64,000 nucleotides of DNA, from positions 134,759,381 through 134,823,380 of the forward strand of contig OW240920.1 in assembly GCA_933207985.1 (NCBI GenBank). The letters are read 5' to 3'. Made by a program: the position numbers and the translations under genes. Source of the DNA: Pelobates cultripes (lineage: Eukaryota > Chordata > Amphibia > Anura > Pelobatidae). The notes beneath the pieces were generated by a model. It made no database searches and was not told where the DNA came from. It was given only the letters and a program-made list of their open reading frames with translations. Below are positions 45,979 to 56,170 of this stretch, in pieces. The stretch's first letter is position 1. Each line of letters opens with the position of its first letter.

Positions 45979-46620
45979 CATAGCCAGCAAAACCCAGTAA
46001 TATATAAAATCCTCTCTTGGTGGTACATGATGTCAGGCTATACAACCCAAACTAGATGGTTTGTGCTGCAGTGTGGGAGATCCAGGGTTCTTTCCTTCAC
46101 ATACAGTGGGAATGTCAGAATACACTACCCTTCTGGAGAAGCATTACACCCATCATTAGAACGTTTTTTAATAAGCCACCACCATTCCTTCCAGCCTTTA
46201 GCTGCTCAATCACACCACCAACTCCTCATCCAGATGTAGATGCTCCCTGATTATCCGTATCCTGAAAATAGCAAATCAATGGATACCTCTATTCTGCAAG
46301 TGAAACATCACAACATCATTGCTAGGAAGGAGGAGCTGAGGACACTGGAGCAGGTCTGGTATTCCTCCCATGAGAAGATGCAGCCTTTAACCAAATCTGG
46401 GTTTAATGGCTAACTTTAGATTTTTAGCTGATTTCCAACAACAATACATTGGGGGCTCTGGAGATCACAAGGAGACTGAGAATCTTGTCATCAATTGGGG
46501 GCATCTTAATTTAGACCAATTAGGCAGACTCCTTTCCTGGAATTCAAGCAGATTCACCTGTGCCAATGAGATAGGTACACAACAAAATTAAAACTCTCCA
46601 TATGCATCCTTTATCTCCCC

Positions 46621-47854
46621 CTTTATGTATTTCTACTTCCCCCTTTTCTCATGCATGTATAGCATGTACTTGAAACACTCTACTGTATACTATAGATGCA
46701 AATGTAAATTTCGGCTTAAAATGTTAAATTCTCTCATTGTACAATCAATACTTGTTTTAGTAAACAAACCTATCTGCATTTCGCAGTAATTCTGCATTTC
46801 GCAGTAATTCTGATTTTAGGTTTTGTTAATGCGGTACTTTGGCACATGGTGGTGAATTAAACTGACTCTAGATCACATTTTTTGCGAAGTACTAAATTCA
46901 TCACTTTGCACCACATCCTTTCCTACTGGTAAAATGGAAATAATTTGTGAAAACAAAAAACCAAACCAGAAGATCTTAATATAGAACGAACAGCCTTTAT
47001 GTTTAGTGCTCCAATAGACCAAGTAAACAAAGACATTAAGGTTAATGCTTAATCTTTTATATATTAAATCTATTGCCTTTCCCCCCCCCCCAAATACACT
47101 TGACCGTTTTGTAAAATGCGTCTGGCATTTAATTTCTTTATGGTTGAGTTGTGATTTGTTTTTGAGGATACACTGTGCTGGTAAAGCGGCTCGTAAAAAC
47201 ATTCTTCTTATTTTCCGGTGATGGCTGTGCTCAGAATTTCAGTTTTGCTTCTAAATAATCTGCAATTATGATAATTGCATTCCGTCCTGGTGCTTGTTAA
47301 GAGTATTTTAGGAGGAACAATACAATGAATCAAACTTCTTTTCCGGCTCATGTGGCACTGTTTATTTTCCATAGTGCCACTGTCATTCTGTAAATTGGAA
47401 TGAGGTACAAGGACAGGGAAAACAATTACTTTTAGCTGTGTTGTCTGCAATAACATATAAATATTTACCTACATAAAGTTTCTGCTCTCAAGTTGTTACC
47501 ATAAATGAAGAATGTCTGTGAAATATTCTTTTACTGATATTCTATGTTTACATGATGTAGAATGTCCCAAATATTTAGACGTCCATGCATGTCACTGGTG
47601 ATACAAGCTGCCCGAAAGGGGAATTACCAGCTCACATGTAAAGGTAAGACAGACAGATACGCACTGCATTGACTTTGAGTTTACTAATGTGCTCATGCTA
47701 CGCTTTGCTCTTGTGTCTTAGGAAGTGAACTCACGACGGTGGACAGATGTTTAACTATACCAGGGTTTAAAACTTACTTTATTTACTCTCTGCTCATGGG
47801 CAAGTGGATATTTAGCCATTTAACCAAGGAACCTAAAGGCGTCTAAATGTTTTA
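46621..47854. other. Unique DNA
   Basis: A 19-bp tandem duplication TCTGCATTTCGCAGTAAT at 46771-46810 and a C-run near 47081-47091. No exon supported. Confidence 0.4.
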
Positions 47855-49004
47855 ATCGATATCCAGCACAGAGTCGGATTACCCATTAGGCGACCACCTA
47901 GGGCCCAGGCTAAGACAGAGGCCCGATGCTGCACCTCTGAGTGGATTTTCCTAGAGTTGGCAGGGAGATCAAATGATCTCCCTGCACTCCCTCACTTCAT
48001 TGGATATGTATACCACCCTCGCGAATCGCCAGGCACTTCTTGATGATCCAAAGTGCCACAGCTGGAGCTCTGAGTCATTGACTGAGCACAGGAACAATGA
48101 GGGTGCTCATAAAGTGGTCTCTATCTGATACTGTCATGGCGAAAACCGATGATGGTGTAAAACAGATGTTTATTGATCTAACATGCAAATGGCTGCATTT
48201 ATATGAGGGTCCTGGATTTTAATTAGGCAGGCGGATGAAACAGCACTTATCAACTTAAGTCAAACAAAACCGTCCATTCGTCATTCCCAACAGCTTTTCA
48301 ATACTTTTCCAAACCTAGATTCATTGCTCACAAATGGCATTTTTTACGTAAAATATTTCTGCTTTTGAAAACATACTGCTACAAACCAGGATAACTATGG
48401 AACTATGGAAAAAACAACTCCCCCCTTCGCCCCCCCTCCAAAAAGGCTTAAATACCGTTTGGTTAAGTCATCGCTAGAAAAATGCAATCAAATTCCTATC
48501 AATGGAATTCTAGGCAGAAGACTGATGAGGAGACTGCAGTTCCTATCGATATACAGTACAGTATCTCGTGTTAAGCTTGGGATTTGGCCAGGATGAGACT
48601 TCCTGTGTTGCAGACTGCAGTTCCTATATGATGCAGACTGGGTAGAAAACTCGTCATCTTGTTGAATATATATTTTATCTATATCATATTAAGTGTTTGA
48701 GGTGAACAAAGGTGAAGACTCTTCTTTATGTGGACAATAGCACCTGTTTATAAAGATAGAAGTACTGGAAATGGGCTGACCAGCAAACGAAAGATCTCAG
48801 GGAAATTGTTCCTTATTTCAGTAGTCCATTAAAAGACTGGAGGAGAGGCTTTTGCACCAGAAATGCATGTGTTTAATGTTACACTTCAGAAGGATATTCT
48901 TGAAATGTATCGATGTCCAAGAGAGAGAATACACATGATTTTGGACATAAAGCCTCTATCTAAAGGTTTCCTCTGGGAAAAAAATCTGATGGTTTTCTTA
49001 TAGT
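47855..49004. other. Mostly unique; one hAT-like fragment
   Basis: CGGATTACCCATTAGGCGAC-CACCTAGGGCCC near 47873-47905 resembles the end of a common vertebrate hAT-like repeat. The far end is not found. Confidence 0.4.
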
Positions 49005-50395
49005 CACGGTTCTCACCATGCCATCCAGACGGCCAGGCGTGGTCGCCCCACAGGTCATAGACAGGGGATTTGAACCTGGGTCCTTCTGTATCCTAAGCCA
49101 TCTTCCCTGCCTCTGAGCAACTTTAGAACTTCTGGTTCTAGCCCTGTTTACCTGGTATTGTCTGCAGCACTGGGGCAGTCTCCAGTGACTTCACCTGTGG
49201 TTTCTGTCTCATTCCAAGTCCGCCTGAGGCAGATTACCAACTGGGTGCCTCTGCCAATCACTGCTTCCTAGTACCTCAGAGTACCTCCAAGCACTCCACC
49301 AGACACCATAAGCACCACAGTCCCCATTTCCAGCGTTACAGCTTGGCTGGGGTCTCGTCGTCCTCCGCCCACCCTGGATCCAAGACCAGGATCCAGCTTT
49401 CAGTGGGCAGACCTCTCCTACTCCAGAGAGTGTAGCAGGCTGCTCTTACAAGAGCAAGTGATTTATAACCCAGAGGCGTATATTGATATAGCAATCCCCA
49501 AAACAGATACAGCTGTTCCCCCTCCACACATGAGATGAGACTCTATGTTGACAGTAGGCAGGAACTCATATATTGGCAGCCACAACTGACCTTATATGCA
49601 GGTCACCTTGCAAGGGGCATTCCCCCCTGGACCTGAGAGTAGACTACAGTAAAAATATACACACTATTACATTGGCTCTCAGGTCCAGGAAATTCCCATA
49701 CAAAATGGGTCAATCCCTCCCCTGTGCCTGGGAGATAAATTAATTATAGGTTTGTGTACTCAAGTAATTATCTCTCAGTACAAGAAACATGCAATACAAC
49801 ACCACCCCAAAAGTACCCCTAAAACACATGTAAACCCCACAAAAGTCATCCCTGATAGCCCCGATCTGGGGGACCAACATATCCAAAAATCACCCAGATT
49901 GGTTCAGGTGTTGGGGATTTACATGGATGTCATAATTTTGACTGACCGTGCACATGGTCTTATGCCAAAAACAGTTACAGGGAATTGGGGCCAACGGTCG
50001 GTCTCTCCTTATGGAGTACAAAAGTACATAAATCACATAAGTTTTTAAAGGGCCCATAGTCTTTTGGCAGTGGGCTGGCAAGCAGGCCACTCCAAGAACA
50101 CGTGGCAGAGGCATTTCTGCCACATCCACCGATATAACACTGCCTCTCCCTGAGGGCAGGGTCAGTTCGTTGTTTCATGTTTCCTGTTGCCCAAGTCTGA
50201 CTTGGCTTGTAGAATCTACGTTATTGCCTGTTTGCCACCTGCCCTGACCTTTTTGATACCGTGCCTGACTATACTTCTGGATTTGCCCTTGTCTGTTTCC
50301 TCGTACCCGGTTACTGTTCCTGCCTAAGCCCCCGTGCACAGATTCACAGCCCAAGTAGTTTCTTACCTGGTTACCGTCGGCTGTAACTCCCCCTT
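49005..50395. repeat. Dispersed repeat region, LTR-element-like, unclassified
   Basis: GC-richer than its flanks. 49255-49310 shares the CAGAGTACCTCC motif with 2986-3463. 50220-50330 has CTGACC/CCTGCCT-rich text like that of LTR 30751-31275. The inverted pair CCCCCCTGGACCTGAGAGT / CTCTCAGGTCCAGG lies at 49624-49690. Termini not defined. Confidence 0.4.
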
Positions 50396-50700
50396 TTGAA
50401 TGTATTACCCTTTTATGCTCTAGTGTATTTTATTCCCCCTTTAGTGTGTCTTACAACCCCCTTTGTACGTAGCTTACTCCCCTCCCCCAGCCCCTTTGTG
50501 TCTCTTGCCTCCAGCCCCTCTCTGTGTCTCTTTCTTATCCCAGCCCCTTCCTTTGTATCCTTCTCCACCACAGTCCCTCTGTGTGGCTCTTTCTCCACTC
50601 AGTCCGTTTTGTGTGTCTTTCCTCCCAAGTCACAGGCATTGTTTTTCAGACACACAGTCAGTCATACAGGTACACTGTGATACAAACACAGAAATAATCA
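50396..50700. repeat. Degenerate pyrimidine-rich tandem repeat
   Basis: Units of ~30 bp with CCCAGCCCCTTTGTGTCTCT, drifting. Open frames here are low-complexity artefacts. Confidence 0.75.
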
Positions 50701-52867
50701 TACAGAGACATACACATATACAATGAAAATGACTGCACGGAAGAGAAATAGATGAAGACAAGTATAATCATCTATCCCCTCTTCCTCTAGGTGCCACGTT
50801 GTAAAAAGACCTGTCGCCTTAGGAAAAGGCTCTGCAAAAAAGGTAAAGTCACCAAAAGTGACAGTGCTACTTTATACCGAAGAAAATACTATTGAGCTAA
50901 TTTTTTAATTGAAGAATGGCTCACCAATCTAACAAAAAGGCAGCTGATTTGGATCTTTAAAAAAAAAAAAAAAAAAAGTTATGACCGACAGTCCCAGAGC
51001 CAGCCTGGTTGACCTGGTCCCCACAGCCACAGTATCCGAGGATGTCTAAGCCTACAGCCTTGATCACACCATAAAACACGCTCTCTGGAGACCGCTGTCA
51101 TACTGGAGCTTTATATGAATAATTGATTGCTTTTCATTCATTCTCTCTGATCAAAGATTACATATTTTGTGTACATAATTAAAAATGAATGAAGCTTGTT
51201 AAAATCAAAAAGTATTTCCTGTAGTCTGACTTTTATTGAGGGAAGCACTGCCAAAGTGATATTATCAGGTATATCTGGTCAACAAACTAATTATGCTGTG
51301 TATATACTGTGGGCAAGTCGTTTCCTGGTTCTTCATTTACCCTGCTGTCTATATAGTGCGCCGGGATAGTATGGAATTCTAGTTAAATAGCTTCATTGTT
51401 TCCCTTGAATGATATGTCATTGTATGAGCTAAATTGTTTACATGTTTCATAGGAAAAGCGTGACATTAGACATCTTACACCTTTACTATGTGAAAAATGC
51501 TATAATCCGTTATTTTATACAAGGCTACAACGCAAATAAAAAATTTAATAAAGTAAATAACAAAAGATGTGAGCTTTTCCAATTCCTCACTGAGAGGGGG
51601 CCTTTCAGTGTGAATTTACTTTTATTCTTCTTCTACATTTATTTAAAGATAATGATAATAATGGACTGTGTGTACATACTCTATTTTTTTGTTGTTGTTT
51701 TTTTGCAATTTATATCTTGTTGTGGATATTTGGTGTGTTTAGGAGATCCTACACAGGTGTACAGAGCAAAGGTGATCACGTAGCTATATTGTGATGGTGT
51801 GATCACTTTTTAAATCACTATTTATAATATAGATACATTGTTTTTGTTCGGCTACATTTCAGTTTAATAAATTGTCATTAGTAAGACCCACTCACCCCCC
51901 TAAAATTAAAGTATTCCTCTTTGTCCATTTGAAATGTTGGGAGGCATGCTAACATAGTTCCGCTCATTTCTGGGTGAGCAAAGAGAGAGAGGGGCAATTG
52001 AGGTCCCCCCCAGTCAACTAGCATACAGACGACTGTTGTAAAGATTCCTTTGTGATGAATTTCAGAGTCTTTAAACCCATATAGGAGTGTTTTAGCAGTG
52101 CTCTGTCCTTGGGCAGCTAGAATAGCAAACCAGTTTTATTTATTTTTCATTCTGTTAAATTTAACAATTTATGTATATTTTAGATTTTCAGAATCTTAAT
52201 GGTTTCCTTGTGGGTTATTTTAGTTGAGAAACGTCCATTCCCTGAGATTTCTGTTCCTAATCATTTCATGTGAAGATAATTTTAAAGTGTTGACACTTGA
52301 CTGAATCAGTTGTTGGCTGCCATTTTATTCTGAGTTGCAAACTTTATTTAGCCTCATTAATGTTAGTTCTCGAAAAGACTTCTGAAGATAATGATTTACA
52401 CACTGGAATATGAAATGAATATTTAGCACTGTGATGACGGAGGCAGAATTTGACCTTCTGTCAATGTTGCTAAAAATAATTGGACATAAACACGCTTCAT
52501 TATGGTTCATACAAGTCAAGTTGACTGTTAAAAGTTTATTTTGGTTTCGTTTGCCTTCTGTTCTGTTTGTAGCTAAGCTGGAGTCTCTCGGTTTGAATGA
52601 TCATTGCTGGCCCTTCACAGTACTAACATTTCTTAAAGGAAATAAGTTGGTGTCTAACTCTCTTAAATTGTTCAACTTCTTAACCAAAACTAAACCTAGA
52701 ATTTGTGCTATGTGTTTTGTTAAACCGTAATTTACGGGTTTCTCTTGACATGCGCACCATCGTATCATGGCATGTTGGTATCTATTATCCAAACCCCAAT
52801 AAACCACAGACACAAATTTATACTGTTGGAATTATTTGTCCACAGCTTTTTTTAAATATATAATCAT
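50701..52867. other. Unique AT-rich DNA
   Basis: Poly-A run 50959-50977. The 113-codon frame at 51442-51783 lacks domain or splice evidence. Nothing supported. Confidence 0.4.
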
Positions 52868-53525
52868 AAATGTAACACTTAGGGTCATTGCCAACAACCA
52901 TTACAGCATATTAAAACCATAATCCTCCCATACATAGTCTCCCCTGGCAATGACCCAACCATAAACATGATATAACAATATATATAACATACAAACATAA
53001 AATGGCCGTCCATACGACCCCATTTCCAATAACAAACTGCAGGGGTGTACTGAGACTCCCTTACACCACCAGGTTCGGAGCCACCAAGGAACTCTAACCT
53101 ACCAACCACGTAAACTCCTCCACCAGGTTCAAAGCCACCACAGAGCTTGAACCTACCTACCAACCAGGTAAACTCCTGCCTAAATCACCTTAAACCTATA
53201 CCAACCCGCTTCCTACTCCAGGTAGCTCCCAATTTACTTTGCCATTCCCCACCACTGTGAAGAAACAGGGAACACTAACCCTTATGAGCCAGCCAAACAA
53301 AGGTAGGGTGGGTGGGATAACTAACAGGTAAGTGCAGATTTCATTAAGTTGGCCACTTCACAAAATGGCCGTGTTATATATGACTGGCTAGAAACCCCAC
53401 CCCCTCCATTAACCTTCCCACTTAACTCTTGCCAAATCCATGCCTAATTCATGGCCCTGTCAAGGCCCATTCCCACTGCTGTGCTGTTCCATGGGCTACA
53501 TTAAAAAAAAAACAAAAAAACGCAT
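52868..53525 (+). repeat. Unclassified interspersed repeat with internal duplication
   Basis: A ~57-bp unit CCACCAGGTTC(G/A)(G/A)AGCCACCA...CAACCACGTAAACTCCT occurs twice in tandem (53069-53176). An A-rich run at 53502-53520 could be a retroposon tail. Class unknown. Confidence 0.4.
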
Positions 53526-53764
53526 GTGTATTGGTGCACGTAAAAGACAGAAATGGTGTCCTTTTAATAACCTATATGCTGGATGGGCCCAACCATAAGG
53601 CGGTACAGGCGGCTGCCTTAGGGCACACCGTCCAGATAAACCAACCCTCCTGCCAGTCGCTTGGCCACTTGGACTGCAGTAGTTGATCTTCTGTATCCTT
53701 TACCCGGTTTGAGAAGAAACTGCTTACTGAGAGCACCACCAACTTCCTGTTAGACTGGCTAGAG

Positions 53765-53901
53765 CAAGGATAGGCAACCTTTTGGCACTCCAGATGTTGT
53801 AAGCCACATCCCCGATAATGCTCTTACACCCAAAATGCTGGCAAAGCTTCATGGGAGGTGTAGTCCAAAACATCTGGAGTGCCGAAGGTTGCCTATGACT
53901 G
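53765..53901. mobile_element. hAT MITE, 137 bp
   Basis: Terminal inverted repeats CAAGGATAGGCAACCTTTTG / CAGTCATAGGCAACCTTCGG, continuing through GGCACTCCAGATGTT. Perfect 8-bp target duplication GGCTAGAG (53757-53764, 53902-53909). Confidence 0.95.
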
Positions 53902-53909
53902 GGCTAGAG

Positions 53910-54485
53910 TATACAGAAGATCCTCTTCTCTGGTCTGCGCAGCCACACTATAGAAGGGACATAAGCAGGCATAGGAAGGGAGAGGGGGAAAGAGGCCACA
54001 AAGGATCTGGGCGGAAAGAAAAATACTAGGGCTGCATAAACAAAGCGATTTTACTCTTTAATGGCAGAGAATTGGCCAGTGAGACTGCAGGGACATGATC
54101 TATACACCATAACTGCTTCATTAAACTAAAGTTGCTTTGGTGCTTAGAGTATCCCTCTAACTGTACGGTCCTGAGATGCTCTGCAGCAAAGGCTTCTGGT
54201 AGTTGTAGTTCAGCTGTTTAGCGTTCAAGTTCTTCTGTGATGAAATGTATAGGATAAGCTCCGCACAGCCATGAAATGTTAAAGGAAGCCTATGTATTGG
54301 CTAAGTGGCTACCTTAACTGAACAGAGCTCACTTCACAAGCGGCACAGCCTTGGGATTTACAGCAAATACTTGAGTTCTATAATGACAATAAGCATAGAC
54401 CTCTAGCACTTATTAAAACCATCTTTTAAGAAAGAAAAAAAAGTGAAAATGTATTAAAAGCTGTATTAAAAGCCATGAAAATGTA
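53910..54485. other. Short unique stretches and a MITE fragment
   Basis: 54019-54161 matches the right third of the 9990-10543 element: GCAGGGACATGATCTATACA, CTGCTTCATTAAACTAAAGT, then TATCCCTCTAA as a decayed terminus. The rest is unrecognised. Confidence 0.6.
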
Positions 54486-54502
54486 TTAAAAACTCCAACC
54501 AC

Positions 54503-56030
54503 GGGGGCGGGGCCTGACAGCCAAGATGGCCGCACGTACTCCTTGAGAGCTCCTGCACCAGCAAGCAAACAAACGTGCATCCTGACTAAACTGCCCATGC
54601 TGGTGGCACAAAAAGCCCCAAAAACGGAGTGGAACCGCATGTGGAGCACAACGATACCCGTCATGTACCACTGCACACTGCGGACACATGGACCGGCCAC
54701 GCGGCCTACACTGGAGCGGAGCCCGAGGTCTGGGGGAGACGGCCGACCCCCCGGCACGAGACCTGCTCACAAGCGAGCGTTGACTACTGCCCTGCTACCC
54801 CCCCCTCTGGACCGGCGGGGGATATCCCGGTCCTCGCTGGGGACGATCACCCCAGCAAAGCAGACTAAACAAGCGACCAAATCTACAATCAAACGAGATA
54901 ATAGAAACGCAACCAAGATGGCGGCCAAGGCGCGTCCGGCGCCAAAATGCACCCTTGTTCAGCCACCCAAGCACACCCAGGAGTTCTTCGCCCGGCTATG
55001 TAACAGCCTATGGACGAGGCTCCGCACTAAGGGCCGATCCTTCCATCTCGCCATGAGAACAGCGGTGGCATGGATCCGGCCGACTACACAGCGACACCTG
55101 TGCACATTCTCCCCACGAGCTCCCAGGGGGGCCTTCAGTCAGAGACAGAGGCGGGAGGCGAGAAGGCGAGGAAGGGCAACAGATCCCTCAGACGCCGACA
55201 CTCAGCTTCACATGCACCACAGCAAGACCACTCCCCACACAGCGGCGCAGAAAAACACCAACCGCCGAAAAGCAACCCCACGGATGAAGATCCACGAGAT
55301 CCAACCTCCGGCCAGCGTAAGCCAAATGTGGAGAGCACCTCCGAGACGAAGGAAGGACGGAACTCTACAGCGGCACCAACTCTGCCATTGCCCTTCGCCC
55401 ACCCATCAAGCCCCCACCGCAGACCGACCAGAACAAGCCGCGCAGAGAATAGACACAGGAATCGGCTGACTGCTGAACGGGGCCGCCGAGCTGCACCTAC
55501 CTGAGCACTATGAGACACTGAGCTTTGCGGCAGCTAGCTCCATGCTAGAGGACTCTTGTAAGCCAACCAGATGAAGCATTTAAGCTAGTACTCATGTCTC
55601 GATATGACCTGTAGGTTAGCCTGGTTATTGACTAGGAAGTTAATTTTAAATGGCCTCACCTAGCCCATCTTAAACGTAGGATTCAATAGTTACCTGCATA
55701 AGATTAATAGCTTTGTTTTAGCATGAGCCCAGTTTATTAACATGTATGCTACTGTTACTTTAGTTGTAATCTCTGCTATGACCTCACAACTTAAGCACTG
55801 AATGTGTGCCTAACCTATTGCATAGTCCAGTGTTTCTCATATAACAGTCTACATAGATAGGCATCGCTACCAGAATAGCTTGTTTATACAATAACATTTA
55901 AAAATGTGCCGATACTCACATGCCACGATTGTACAACTACTGTGTTTATACCGTTTAATTATGCCGTTGTGGCATTGAAAACGTTTTGTCATTACTTGCA
56001 CAAAGAAAAATAAAGAATTTAAAAAAAAAA
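54503..56030 (+). mobile_element. L1-derived non-autonomous retroelement, 1.53 kb
   Basis: Perfect 15-bp target duplication AAAAACTCCAACCAC on both sides (54488-54502, 56031-56045) and a poly-A end after AATAAAGAATTT. The 5' end, GGGGGCGGGGCCTGACAGCC followed by AAGATGGCCGCACG, looks complete, so it is not 5'-truncated. It has a CpG-rich 5' ~1 kb and an AT-rich 3' ~0.5 kb, but no reverse transcriptase. It must be copied by an L1/Tx1 partner. The 5' block is shared with 27911-30717. Confidence 0.9.
54543..55469 (+). CDS. Open frame in the L1-derived element, function unknown
   Basis: 308 codons open in a CpG-rich region, first codon by ATG at 54543; an alternative ATG lies in GCCAAGATGG-type context at 54917. 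The peptide is Arg/Pro/Thr/His-rich and basic, with no recognised domain. A second frame (from an ATG at 55070, 144 codons) is charged and Ser/Glu/Lys-rich (for example GGEKARKGNRSLRRRH) and looks more like an ORF1 fragment. Stop codons are rare because of GC content, so openness alone is weak evidence. It may be a relic of L1 ORF1 or untranslated. Confidence 0.25.
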   Translation: MRAPAPASKQTCILTKLPMLVAQKAPKTEWNRMWSTTIPVMYHCTLRTHGPATRPTLERSPRSGGDGRPPGTRPAHKRALTTALLPPPLDRRGISRSSLGTITPAKQTKQATKSTIKRDNRNATKMAAKARPAPKCTLVQPPKHTQEFFARLCNSLWTRLRTKGRSFHLAMRTAVAWIRPTTQRHLCTFSPRAPRGAFSQRQRREARRRGRATDPSDADTQLHMHHSKTTPHTAAQKNTNRRKATPRMKIHEIQPPASVSQMWRAPPRRRKDGTLQRHQLCHCPSPTHQAPTADRPEQAAQRIDTGIG

Positions 56031-56170
56031 AAAAACTCCAACCACCATGACCACTTCTGCTTTTAGAAGTGGTTATGGTGGTAGGAGCCTGTATGTGCTG
56101 CATTTCTGCTTTAAACACTGCACATCAGTAGTGGGTGGTGACATTTTTAAGATGTAGAGTAACCCTTTAA

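Larger units (their letters stand above)
42760..46480 (+). pseudogene. L1/Tx1-like ORF2 relic with three insertions
   Basis: Fragments of one ORF2 appear in the right order. Endonuclease: TLANVYVPH near 42925 and PTDKDFTFYSTPISCYS near 43130, the end of the APE domain. Linker: TMWEAFKTVIRGFFISQS near 43415. Reverse transcriptase carboxyl side: SWLGRMEVTKMNILLKNLY near 44336 and INFIWKSTK. C-terminal domain: SFLHIQWECQNTLPFW near 46090, the HIWW-C-P-FW motif. Frames shift often and stops are frequent, so it is long dead. Interrupted by 43633-43861, 45020-45156 and 45316-45978. Sequence to about 46620 may be its 3' end. Confidence 0.8.
54486..56170. mobile_element. TTAA MITE split by an L1-derived element
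   Basis: Left tip TTAAAAACTCCAACCAC at 54486; the rest resumes at 56046 with CATGACCACTTCTGCTTTTA and ends GAGTAACCC-TTTAA at 56170. Same CCATAACCAC/GTGGTTATGG family as 15603-16124. Without the insertion about 140 bp. Confidence 0.8.

Noticed and set aside
49050..49140. tRNA-like A and B boxes (minus strand TGGCTTAGG and GGTTCAAATCC)
   Set aside because: Only about 15 bases separate the boxes, too few for a tRNA, and no acceptor stem pairs. Possibly a SINE remnant, not a tRNA gene.
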